The notes under the pieces: generated by a model
What the model was told of the DNA's origin: nothing
Database searches by the model: none
The model's input: the letters and a program-made list of their open reading frames with translations, nothing else
Shown here: one piece after another, positions 49,840-57,153 of the stretch
Layout of the letters: the number at the start of each line of letters is the position of its first letter
Position numbering within the stretch: the stretch's first letter is position 1
Source of the DNA: Pelagibacterium lentulum
Lineage (GTDB): Bacteria > Pseudomonadota > Alphaproteobacteria > Rhizobiales > Devosiaceae
Reading direction: 5' to 3'
Length of the DNA: 57,153 nt
Assembly (NCBI RefSeq): GCF_003992625.1
Contig: NZ_RZMW01000015.1
Coordinates: 1-57,153, forward strand
Position numbers and translations under genes: made by a program

Positions 49840-51108
49840 TTACTCCGCTTGCTTATAATTCTGCGCAGCAGCAAGTGCTCGCGATGCGGCTCCAACCAAT
49901 TTTTCGGCTGAGCCTTTCGCAAACGTGGCGGGCATGCCGTAATAACGGTGCGCCTCATCCACCTCATATCCGCCGGAGGTGTACTCGCTCTCCGGCGCAA
50001 TATATCCAGGATTGTCATCCGCATAGCAGATCACAAACCCGGACAGATTCGACAAACATCTGATATCAATAGATGTTTCTGCAAAAATCTCTCCTGGGAG
50101 CGCAACCAGACCTAGCCCGCCCCACCGCAGAGCGCTTACGCGTACACTTATCGGAACAAGCGGGTCTTCCGCAAAGCGCCGCGCCCACCGCGCCCAGATT
50201 GGGAGCACGAGACTCTGCTGGCTGGACGCGTTTTCTGCCCCTGCCTCCCATTGTTGCGCCAACAGGTGGAGCGGCTCGACCTCTCTGCGTTCAAAATCGA
50301 GCCGCACGAACTCCTCCGCAAAAGCCACCTCTGGTTCTGCAATCGGTTCCAGCTTTGCAGCAATAGCGCATGTCGCAATTGCGCGACCAATGTCCTGCGC
50401 GGCCTCGAAGGTACGGGCTGAATTTTTTGTAAGGCTTAGAGAGGCATGAGCACTATGTCCCGTATTCAGATCACCCGCGCAGCCTGTCAGAAAGAGACAG
50501 ACCGCTCCGGGGAAGGCTTTCTCAATTTCCGTGCGCAGAAAATATGGATAATCGGCCGTCCAGAGCAAATTCGTGGCATCAAGCACAACCGGGTGGCAGG
50601 CATATGATGTCAGCACCGCTATGGCTTCGCCTGCCTGATTGCATGCCACAAGCACGGGCAGCGAACGATCGACAGCCCCATCGGCATGACGGCGATTACG
50701 GGCAATATCCGGATCAACGCCATAACCGAAATGGAGACTAGCCTCGACCGAACTCTCATGGGCGCGAGTGATGGCCTCGACACAGCCACTTTCCAGAACA
50801 CTCAGATAGTCAGGATCAGCATCGGCGCCCAACCGCCCGGCCATGGACACCGGCCCGCCGTGATTATGTACTGCTGCTACAACAACAGCCGAAGCCGGCA
50901 ATCCACAACGCGTGCGTATACGCTCGCTCATAGCAGCCTCGATGCCCAGAACGTCGGCAACGACGATAGCCGTATCACCGATTACCAAAGCGCGCGCAGT
51001 TAGCGGATCATGCACACCTTCTGCCGGCAGAGTGCGTGCACCAAACCCCGTCATCGCGAGACCGACTGGCGGTGTTATATCGACGACGGAAACACCTACA
51101 CGCACCAT
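49840..51108 (-). CDS. Neutral/alkaline ceramidase-like protein
   Basis: The 422-residue protein has the N-terminal fold of neutral ceramidases: VDITPPVGLAMTGFGAR, then HNHGGPVS and TGCAGDLNTGH, residues that in ceramidases lie around the zinc site. It is much shorter than true ceramidases and has no signal peptide, so it may be cytoplasmic. Related proteins occur in bacterial sugar operons without known function. It starts within the nagA stop (TGATG) and is the last gene of the amino-sugar operon. Amide hydrolysis of an N-acyl sugar is one possible role. Confidence 0.75.
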   Translation of the reverse strand: MVRVGVSVVDITPPVGLAMTGFGARTLPAEGVHDPLTARALVIGDTAIVVADVLGIEAAMSERIRTRCGLPASAVVVAAVHNHGGPVSMAGRLGADADPDYLSVLESGCVEAITRAHESSVEASLHFGYGVDPDIARNRRHADGAVDRSLPVLVACNQAGEAIAVLTSYACHPVVLDATNLLWTADYPYFLRTEIEKAFPGAVCLFLTGCAGDLNTGHSAHASLSLTKNSARTFEAAQDIGRAIATCAIAAKLEPIAEPEVAFAEEFVRLDFERREVEPLHLLAQQWEAGAENASSQQSLVLPIWARWARRFAEDPLVPISVRVSALRWGGLGLVALPGEIFAETSIDIRCLSNLSGFVICYADDNPGYIAPESEYTSGGYEVDEAHRYYGMPATFAKGSAEKLVGAASRALAAAQNYKQAE

Positions 51109-52247
51109 CAGCCGACTACCTTTGCGCCGTTGAGCCAGACATCCACAATTTCAAGCGAGGATTGTCCGGGATTTATTCTGAAGCGGACAATATCTGCACG
51201 CTTACCAACAGCCAGCTTGCCCCTTCCTTTAGCGAAACGCCCCGGATTTTCGGTGGCCAACCGGAAAACATCGCCAAGTGACAGCCCAGTCAAGCCCATT
51301 GTGCTCACTATGCCTTCATTAAGATTTCGCGCAGCGCCAGCAAGGTATGGCGTCCCGGCAATGCCGAGTCTTCCATCTGCGGTGAGCTCGACCTGTCCGC
51401 CAATCGCCTGCGTATAAAGACCGGGCTTAAGGCCTCCAAGTGAAGCGACATCAGATACAAGCACTGAGCTTTCGAGCCCCTTTGCGCGCAACATGGCTTT
51501 AAGAGTATCGGCTGGCAAGTGATGACCATCACCGATAAGTGCAGCTGTGAGTCGTTCATCCACCAATTGCGCCCAGATGAAGTTTGGATGACGCGGCAAC
51601 ATTGCAGCCGCACCATTTCCTAAATGAGTTGAAAGAGAGGCGCCTGCCGCCGCCGCAGCATGCACCTGTTCCGGCGTTGCATCCGTATGCCCGATGGCAA
51701 TGGTGATGCCCATTTCAACGACCGCATGAATGAATGCGTCAGTCTCAGGCCAGTGAGGCGATAACGTGACCATGCTGACCAGCCCCCCGCTGGTCACCAG
51801 CCAGCGCCTGACCTCTTCTACATCAGGCGCACGCACATGCTCGCGCGGATGCGCTCCACGCGGACCGTCCTCGGGCGAGATAAACGGCCCTTCGACATGA
51901 ATACCTGCAACCATGTTTCGGACGATCATATCGGAATCAACAGCGGACCGGATCGCCGAAAGCGCCTGAACGATGTCCGCTTCCGATGCTGTTATGACGG
52001 TCGGGAGAAAGCTTGTGACACCATGCGCCAGCATTGCCCTGGCAAGCGAAGAAACCGTCTCAGGCTCCAGCTTTCCGCTATTAAGATCGAAACCGGCATA
52101 GCCATTGACCTGAATATCGACCAACCCTGGCGCCAGATAGCAATCCGCTTCCCCACCTTCGAATATCGCAGAAACAGGCGTCCCGCCGGCAAACGACACG
52201 GTCTGCACTTTTCCTGTATAGGGATCGATACCGCTGATGTCGGTCAT
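51108..52247 (-). CDS. nagA: N-acetylglucosamine-6-phosphate deacetylase
   Basis: The 379-residue amidohydrolase matches NagA, which makes GlcN-6-P and acetate. Motifs include PGLVDIQVNGYAGFD (Gln in place of His, as in E. coli NagA), the metal Glu in HVEGPFIS, His in IGHTDAT, His in LSTHLGNGAA, and the catalytic-Asp region VLVSDVASLGG. It lies between the SIS isomerase gene (3 bp) and the ceramidase-like gene. Confidence 0.92.
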   Translation of the reverse strand: MTDISGIDPYTGKVQTVSFAGGTPVSAIFEGGEADCYLAPGLVDIQVNGYAGFDLNSGKLEPETVSSLARAMLAHGVTSFLPTVITASEADIVQALSAIRSAVDSDMIVRNMVAGIHVEGPFISPEDGPRGAHPREHVRAPDVEEVRRWLVTSGGLVSMVTLSPHWPETDAFIHAVVEMGITIAIGHTDATPEQVHAAAAAGASLSTHLGNGAAAMLPRHPNFIWAQLVDERLTAALIGDGHHLPADTLKAMLRAKGLESSVLVSDVASLGGLKPGLYTQAIGGQVELTADGRLGIAGTPYLAGAARNLNEGIVSTMGLTGLSLGDVFRLATENPGRFAKGRGKLAVGKRADIVRFRINPGQSSLEIVDVWLNGAKVVG

Positions 52248-52250
52248 GGC

Positions 52251-53027
52251 TTAGAGCGCCTTTACACGATGCCTGAACTTGCCGATAAACTTGCCATTCG
52301 CCTCATCACCGCCAGGCGCATTACCACTGCGCCAGACCGGGGGTTCAATTCCACGCTCAAGCAGGCGTGAAATTGTATGAATGACCAGCGTATTGAGCGT
52401 GAAGGCATTCGCGAACGTCGAAATCGCAGCGACTGCTTCTGTCATTCCGGGCAGGCTCACCACTGCATCCCCAACAGGCACTTTTGTGTCGATAGCGATA
52501 TCGACGATATCATGCAGGTTCTTCTTGGTTGGATGCCGTGCTGGATGATCAGGTGAGCTGTTATCTGCGTGCTCGCGAGAGCTGACGCCGATTAGAAACA
52601 CGCCTCTTCTCTTTGCTTCCAGCGCAGCATCGATCAGCGCTGCGTTGATGCCATACGCGTTGACCAGAATGAGCACATCATCACCGCCAAGTTCGCGATC
52701 GGAAATCACCACCTTGCCATATCCGGGGGTACGCTCGATCGCCATGGAACGCAGCGCGCCGTTTGAAAGCAAGGTTCCTTCATCGAGGATCGCACTGATA
52801 TGCATCAAACCGCCAGCCCGAAAGAATATCTCCTGCGAGGCTAGATTCGAGTGCCCTCCAGGACCGAACACATGCACAAGTCGGTCTTTTGCGATCTGTT
52901 CGGCCAGAACATCCGCAACCTTCTCAATTGCAGGCGTTTCTTCTTCAAGAATACGCTGCATGTGACCATAAGCCCGAGCGAGATAATCTGCCGAAAAACT
53001 CTGGGCGTCGATCTTATTTTGCGACAT
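52251..53027 (-). CDS. SIS-domain phosphosugar-binding protein
   Basis: The protein has 258 residues from the ATG of MSQNKIDAQS; a longer open frame upstream is a shadow of nagB. It has a SIS fold (HVFGPGGHSNLASQEIFFRA; ILVNAYGINAALIDAALEAK). It resembles the sugar isomerase domain proteins found in amino-sugar operons. It lies between nagB, overlapped by 14 bp, and nagA. It could isomerise or sense an aminosugar phosphate. Confidence 0.85.
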   Translation of the reverse strand: MSQNKIDAQSFSADYLARAYGHMQRILEEETPAIEKVADVLAEQIAKDRLVHVFGPGGHSNLASQEIFFRAGGLMHISAILDEGTLLSNGALRSMAIERTPGYGKVVISDRELGGDDVLILVNAYGINAALIDAALEAKRRGVFLIGVSSREHADNSSPDHPARHPTKKNLHDIVDIAIDTKVPVGDAVVSLPGMTEAVAAISTFANAFTLNTLVIHTISRLLERGIEPPVWRSGNAPGGDEANGKFIGKFRHRVKAL

Positions 53028-53808
53028 TGGGATCCGATTCCTTATCGAGATAAAGCGTGCAATGGGCCTGCTTACGCAGAATGGACGCTGGGCAGGCCGT
53101 TTCGATCGGACCATTCAGCATGTCGTTCACGGCCACCCGTTTAAGGGTGCCTGGAGCCACGCAGAACAACGAATCTGCGCGCAAAAGCCTCGGGATGGTC
53201 AGCGTCACAGCGTGTGTCGGCACATCGTCGAACGCCGGAAAGCACTTATCATCCACCTGTTGCTGTCGACAGACATCGTCCAGTTCAACGACTTTCACAT
53301 CATAGGGATCATTAAAATCGGCAACCGGCGGATCATTGAAAGCGATGTGGCCATTCACGCCAACCCCAAGTATGACAATATCGATCGGAGCCGCATTAAG
53401 CCGCTCTGCATACTCAGCCACAACGGAATCAGGGTCAGGATCCGGAAGGATCGGGAACACTTCTCCAAAAGCAGCTCTGGAAAAAACCTGCGCATCCAAC
53501 CATCGCGCAAACCGCTCAGGCGCACCTTCCGGCAGCCCGATATATTCATCCATATGGAACGCGCTCACACGGCTCCAGTCGACGTCATCGCGCGCAAGCA
53601 ACAGATCGAGCGTGTCAGCCTGTGACGGCGCCGCAGCGAAAATAATGCGTACGCGCTCCTTTTTCGCTAGAGCAGAATTGATGCGCTCCGCGATGTCTGA
53701 TGCGGCCACTCGAGCCATATCCTCACGCCGCGCGAAAGACTTCGTTTTCAGGAGGTCGATTTGACGCTCGGTTGCACCCACTGGCATCGCCTGCCCATCC
53801 CAATCCAT
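53014..53808 (-). CDS. nagB: Glucosamine-6-phosphate deaminase-like protein (NagB family)
   Basis: The protein has 264 residues from ATG 53808 (GGGAG about 11 bases upstream); GTG 53820 and ATG 53787 are alternatives. Family hallmarks are FHMDEYIGLP and ILGVGVNGHIAFNDPP. Aligned with E. coli NagB, Asn replaces catalytic Asp141 and Asp replaces Glu148, while His143 is kept; relatives with GENGHIAF-type loops are also annotated as deaminases. The fold also serves 6-phosphogluconolactonases. It is the first gene of the amino-sugar operon and diverges from the LacI gene. Confidence 0.85.
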   Translation of the reverse strand: MDWDGQAMPVGATERQIDLLKTKSFARREDMARVAASDIAERINSALAKKERVRIIFAAAPSQADTLDLLLARDDVDWSRVSAFHMDEYIGLPEGAPERFARWLDAQVFSRAAFGEVFPILPDPDPDSVVAEYAERLNAAPIDIVILGVGVNGHIAFNDPPVADFNDPYDVKVVELDDVCRQQQVDDKCFPAFDDVPTHAVTLTIPRLLRADSLFCVAPGTLKRVAVNDMLNGPIETACPASILRKQAHCTLYLDKESDPNVAK

Positions 53809-53963
53809 AAGCGCAAACACTCCCGTTCACTACCGCACATCAGAGATGCACTCATATCCGATACTTTGACAAAATCCTCCGAGTATCCGCGTCAGGTTCG
53901 GCACGACTCGAGCCCGGCGCAAAACACCCGAAAGCTAGCTTTCACTTACACACGAATGATTCA

Positions 53964-53977
53964 TGCAACCGGTTGCA
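53964..53977. promoter_or_regulatory. LacI-type operator, perfect palindrome TGCAACCGGTTGCA
   Basis: It lies in the divergent region between nagB and the lacI-type gene, 156 bp from the nagB start and 108 bp from the lacI start (ATG 54085). A near-identical site is at 49790. A central CCGG in a 14-bp palindrome is a common GalR/LacI-family operator form. Confidence 0.85.
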
Positions 53978-54084
53978 ATGTCAAGGGTTGGTTTTGCTTG
54001 ACTCAATGCGAAAGAACGGCCAGTTCAATTCTAGAGGGTGTGGGGGCGATGGGATGGCTTTCGCACGAAGAGGACTGCGTTGAA

Positions 54085-55083
54085 ATGACCAGAACCCGAT
54101 CTGCTCCGACGATATCGCAAGTTGCCGCCGCCGCTGGCGTTTCCAGATCCAGTGTGTCGCGTGCCTTTACCAACCCCCATTTGCTGAGTGAGGAGACTGT
54201 TAAGAATGTTCTCCGTATTGCGGATGAAATCGGATACGTACCGAACCACACTGCCCGCGCGCTAAGCACCGGTCGTTACGCAAATATCGCCATCATTGTT
54301 CCGGACATCGCCAATCCGTTCTTTCCGCCAATGATAAAGGCGGCGCAGGAAGATGCCGATAACTCTGGGTTCTGCGTGTTTCTGGGAAATTCTAATGAAG
54401 ATCCTGCGCGCGAAGACCAGCTGTTAGCTCGTTTTCTTGGACAGGTGGAGGGATTTATTCTCGTATCATCGCGCCTGGGCGAACAGCGCATTCGCCATTA
54501 TGTCGAAAGATGCCCGCTTGTCCTGATCAATCGTGACATCAAGGGCCTGCCACGCGTCCTCATCGACAGCGGCCCGGGCGTAAGTGAGGCCGTTCACCAT
54601 CTTGCCGAACTCGGGCACAAATCCATTGCCTATCTCAGTGGCCCCAAGCGTTCGTGGTCGAACACGCAACGGCTGGCAGCCGTCAAGAAAGCAGGCAGAG
54701 AACTCGATCTCAAAGTATCAGTCATTTCGACAACCACTCCTTCCTATCAGGCTGCGCGCGAGGTCAGCGCGCGTCTTATCAACACAGGCGCAACGGCCGT
54801 CATTTCATTCGATGACCTTACAGCTCAGGGCGTTATTGCCGGGCTATCCGATCATGGGCTCGTTGTGCCCCGCGACATATCAGTCGTCGGATGCGACGAT
54901 GTTCTCGACGCGGCCACCCACCCTAGTCTGACGTCGGTGTCAAGCCGTTCCGCAGAGTCGGGCAGAACAGCGTTGTCCATCCTTTTGGATTTTCTGCGCA
55001 AGGGCAACACTGGCGACATCCGCTTCTCGCTCGACACACGCCTTGTCAGCCGCGAAACAACTGCCCGCCCTCGGCTACCCTGA
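54085..55083 (+). CDS. LacI-family transcriptional regulator of the amino-sugar/uronate regulon
   Basis: The protein has 332 residues from the ATG of MTRTRSAPTISQ; an ATG at 54049 would add 12 residues. The LacI helix-turn-helix is TISQVAAAAGVSRSSVSRAF, the hinge NHTARALSTGRYANIAIIVP, and the ligand domain contains VISFDDLTAQGVIAGL and SVVGCDDVLDAATHPSLTSV. It is divergent from nagB, with the palindrome between. A second operator in front of the importer/uxuAB operon makes both operons its likely targets. The inducer is probably an intermediate of that pathway. Confidence 0.93.
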   Translation: MTRTRSAPTISQVAAAAGVSRSSVSRAFTNPHLLSEETVKNVLRIADEIGYVPNHTARALSTGRYANIAIIVPDIANPFFPPMIKAAQEDADNSGFCVFLGNSNEDPAREDQLLARFLGQVEGFILVSSRLGEQRIRHYVERCPLVLINRDIKGLPRVLIDSGPGVSEAVHHLAELGHKSIAYLSGPKRSWSNTQRLAAVKKAGRELDLKVSVISTTTPSYQAAREVSARLINTGATAVISFDDLTAQGVIAGLSDHGLVVPRDISVVGCDDVLDAATHPSLTSVSSRSAESGRTALSILLDFLRKGNTGDIRFSLDTRLVSRETTARPRLP

Positions 55084-55540
55084 GACACGGACCGATACCG
55101 GAACTAGCAGGGAGCCGAAGAAGTGTTTCACCTGAACGTGTTTATCGTGATTCACTGGTCCCAGTGGGTTTTCTCAGGAGGTGAAGTTGCGCGGATCAGA
55201 CGAGAGAATGGGGGCGCTATTCAACTATGTGGGCCTTGAGGCTCAGGTGCGCCTGATAACCCGTCGGCACGATCCGGTAACATGTTCGTCGCCCCGCTCT
55301 CGTGCCTGTGGAACGCGTTATGAAACGACCCTGTTTGAACCCAGGCTTTGATGAGGCGTTTTTGTCCCTTCATTCAAAGGATGCGCTATAAGCCAGGTTC
55401 ACCATGGGAGCACCACAACGATAGCGACCGTCCGTCGAGCGATTCAACATAATCAAGAGAGCCTGAGAGCGCTGGCAACGCCCGATGCTCACTTCTTCGA
55501 TCCGCAAACCACCCAGCGATTGCAATAGAGCCAATCCCTA
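55084..55540. other. 457-bp gap with transposase relic
   Basis: Apart from the relic at 55181-55320, no gene is evident. The sequence near 55320-55450 has no long open frame. It separates the sugar blocks from the TIGR02186/TauE pair and is probably old insertion-sequence material. Confidence 0.6.
55181..55320 (+). pseudogene. IS5-like transposase N-terminal remnant
   Basis: Starting near TTG 55187 the frame reads LRGSDERMGALFNYVGLEAQ, which resembles the MRGSDERTG-LFSYVDLE start of a common IS5-type transposase. A 1-bp shift then moves the similarity to another frame (DNPSARS in place of DHPLRAI), and the rest is missing. It is a dead fragment. Confidence 0.6.
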
Positions 55541-56296
55541 TTATCGCCGGAACAGCACACCGCCGAGCCAGCCGGTACCGATGGCAATTGCTATTGCGGC
55601 AAGGCCATAAAGAAATGGGTGGTTGCGCGCAGCGTTGGCCAGAAAGCGCTCGAACCCTTCGGTGCGCACAATAAAGCGGCTGGTGGCCTGGGCCGTGATC
55701 TCGCCGTTCTGAACGACAAGTGCATGGGCGACAAAGGTGCCGTTCGGTACCGCCGCAGGCAACACGACGCGGGCAGCAAATGTGGTGGGTGAAAGAAAGC
55801 TCACCCCGCGTGGATTATGGGTGAACAGGCCGGAATTTCTCATCAGACGCACCAGTTCGGGCGTGAACCGGCCGGCATTGCCTTGCTGCATGGCCTGATT
55901 GGCAATACCGGAAAGACTCATGCGTGGATCGGCAAGAATTTCGGGCTCGACAATCTCCTCGATCGGGCGGCTGGAGAGGACGGCGAAATAACCGGGTAGT
56001 CGCCGATACACTGCATAGGCGGTGTTGAGCATGATACCGAACTGGCGCTCCTGCACGCGCACAATGCGATCGGATGCTGGCCCACGCACCAGAACGATTA
56101 CGTCCATAGGTGCGGCGGGATCTGCAATACCGCTGGGCTCGATGTTGCCAAACAGCGTCACGGCCTGGCCGGTGAAATTGGAATGTATCGTGACCAGTGG
56201 ATCGGAATTGGCAAAGACCACGCCCTGAGCTGCGCCCTGCCCCGTGGCAAGCAGCAGGGTTGCCATCGCGATGAGAATTACCCGCAACAAACTCAT
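55541..56296 (-). CDS. TIGR02186-family membrane-anchored protein
   Basis: The 251-residue protein has an N-terminal signal segment (SLLRVILIAMATLLLATG) and a C-terminal membrane anchor (YGLAAIAIAIGTGWLGGVLF) with a beta-rich periplasmic part between. It matches the TIGR02186 family, usually encoded beside a TauE/SafE transporter in alphaproteobacteria. Function is unknown. Its start overlaps the stop of the transporter gene (ATGA), so they form one operon. Confidence 0.85.
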   Translation of the reverse strand: MSLLRVILIAMATLLLATGQGAAQGVVFANSDPLVTIHSNFTGQAVTLFGNIEPSGIADPAAPMDVIVLVRGPASDRIVRVQERQFGIMLNTAYAVYRRLPGYFAVLSSRPIEEIVEPEILADPRMSLSGIANQAMQQGNAGRFTPELVRLMRNSGLFTHNPRGVSFLSPTTFAARVVLPAAVPNGTFVAHALVVQNGEITAQATSRFIVRTEGFERFLANAARNHPFLYGLAAIAIAIGTGWLGGVLFRR

Positions 56297-57153
56297 AGCA
56301 CTTCCCCAAAACCGATAATCGACATGGAGAATGGGTCGGCCGGGCTAAGCAGCAGCGTCAGGGCAAAGCGCGCGGCAACGCCAAGCACGATAATCGCGAG
56401 CAGTGCCCGCAACTGGTCACCGCGCAGATATTGGCCGGCAGAGGCACCAAACTGCGCCCCGGCAACGCTGCCGATCATCAGGCAGAAGGCCAACAAAATA
56501 TCGACCGACTGGGTTTGTACGGCATGGAGCACGCAGGTGACGGCCATGACCGCAATAAGGTGCAGAAGCGAAGTGCCAACCACCACTGTGCCGGGCACAC
56601 GCAGGATGTAAACGAGTGCCGGTACGAGGATGAAGCCCCCGCCGATGCCAAGCAAAGCGCCGATGATCCCGATGCAAAAGCCGATCCCCATGACGGGGAT
56701 GATGGAAATATAGAGCTTTGATTTCTTGAACCGGGCCCGCAGGGGCAGAATCTGCACCCATGAATGCTGGCCGGGCAAATGGCGCGGCGCCGGTGGGCCT
56801 GCCTTGCGGGACTTGAGCAGCGAGCGGATCGATTCAGCCATCATCAGAATGCCGATAGCGCCCAGAAAGATCAGGTAGCCCAGCGAAATGAAAAGATCGA
56901 GTTGACCAAGACTGCGCAGGATGCCGAAAATCCAGACGCCGACAAAGGCACCGCAAATGCCCCCGGCCACAAGATACGCGCCGAGCTTGATATCGATCGC
57001 CCCGCGCCGCAGATATGACAATGCGCCCGAAGTCGATGAGGCAACGACTTGGCTTGTGACCGACGCAACAGCAACCGGTGCAGGAACACCGGAGAACAGC
57101 AGCAGCGGCGTCAAAAGGAAACCGCCGCCAACCCCGAACAGGCCGGATATAAA
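56293..57153 (-). CDS. TauE/SafE-family transporter (5' end beyond the window)
   Basis: The membrane protein is cut at its N-terminus by the window end; the frame stays open to 57153, where GLFGVGGGFLLTPLLL-type sequence is the first conserved TauE repeat. The second repeat shows GALLGIGGGFILVPALVYIL. At least seven transmembrane helices are visible. The family moves sulfite, sulfonates or related anions across the cytoplasmic membrane. The apparent start at 57114 is internal. The following gene is the TIGR02186 protein. Confidence 0.9.
   Translation of the reverse strand, partial: FISGLFGVGGGFLLTPLLLFSGVPAPVAVASVTSQVVASSTSGALSYLRRGAIDIKLGAYLVAGGICGAFVGVWIFGILRSLGQLDLFISLGYLIFLGAIGILMMAESIRSLLKSRKAGPPAPRHLPGQHSWVQILPLRARFKKSKLYISIIPVMGIGFCIGIIGALLGIGGGFILVPALVYILRVPGTVVVGTSLLHLIAVMAVTCVLHAVQTQSVDILLAFCLMIGSVAGAQFGASAGQYLRGDQLRALLAIIVLGVAARFALTLLLSPADPFSMSIIGFGEVL

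Overview
The window reads as a stretch of an alphaproteobacterial chromosome or large replicon, most likely Hyphomicrobiales and perhaps a Devosia-like genus. This is inferred from the moderately high G+C coding sequence, the many ABC importers with LacI, RpiR and GntR regulators, the small GC-rich hairpins near 41.3 kb, and the TIGR02186/TauE pair at the right end. No rRNA, tRNA or CRISPR array was seen. The content is accessory-type: transport and catabolism blocks separated by decayed insertion sequences.

Left edge (1-2.1 kb): a complete IS3-family element with a canonical A6G frameshift signal starts at base 1 and cuts off a serine-recombinase gene. An AT-rich orphan gene follows. Block A (2.3-14.1 kb): RidA, an RpiR/SIS regulator and an M81 (MlrC-type) metallopeptidase on the minus strand, then a D-cysteine-desulfhydrase-like PLP enzyme, an AstE/AspA-type deacylase, and a CUT1-like ABC importer. 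The importer operon also holds an enolase-superfamily enzyme and two unrecognised proteins. The substrate is unknown.

Block B (14.8-27.4 kb): two divergent groups flank a LacI regulator. The left group is a tyrosine/dual-specificity phosphatase, a Na/Pi transporter with a PhoU tail, a calcineurin-like phosphoesterase and a TetR regulator. The right group is an Fbp/Afu-type ABC importer with two paralogous binding proteins and an inositol-monophosphatase-like enzyme. Four copies of a palindrome related to TTGCACAGCTGTGCAA lie in front of the LacI gene, the phosphatase group and the importer. I infer one regulon for importing a phosphorylated organic compound, removing the phosphate inside the cell and venting excess Pi.

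Block C (27.8-34.8 kb): eight tightly overlapping genes encode an Mrp/Mbh-type cation antiporter in the order E-F-G-(MbhD/MrpB fusion)-C-D-D-D. There is no full-length MrpA, and the third D-like subunit lacks the conserved TM5 glutamate. A 1-kb relic zone with a dead IS481-like transposase follows. Block D (35.8-40.9 kb): a GntR-led operon with a TIM-barrel isomerase/dehydratase, type II dehydroquinase, intradiol ring-cleavage dioxygenase, HpaH-type hydratase, HpaI-type aldolase and a binding-protein-like protein without a signal peptide. This mix of intradiol and meta-pathway enzymes is unusual.

Block E (41.4-55.1 kb): a LacI regulator controls two minus-strand operons through TGCAACCGGTTGCA sites. 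One carries NagB, a SIS isomerase, NagA and a ceramidase-like protein. The other carries a CUT1 importer, an AGE-like (alpha/alpha)6-barrel enzyme, UxuA and UxuB. The pairing of amino-sugar and hexuronate breakdown under one operator suggests a uronate/hexosamine-containing oligosaccharide. Right edge (55.1-57.15 kb): a relic of a second transposase, then a TIGR02186 protein and a TauE/SafE transporter cut by the window end.
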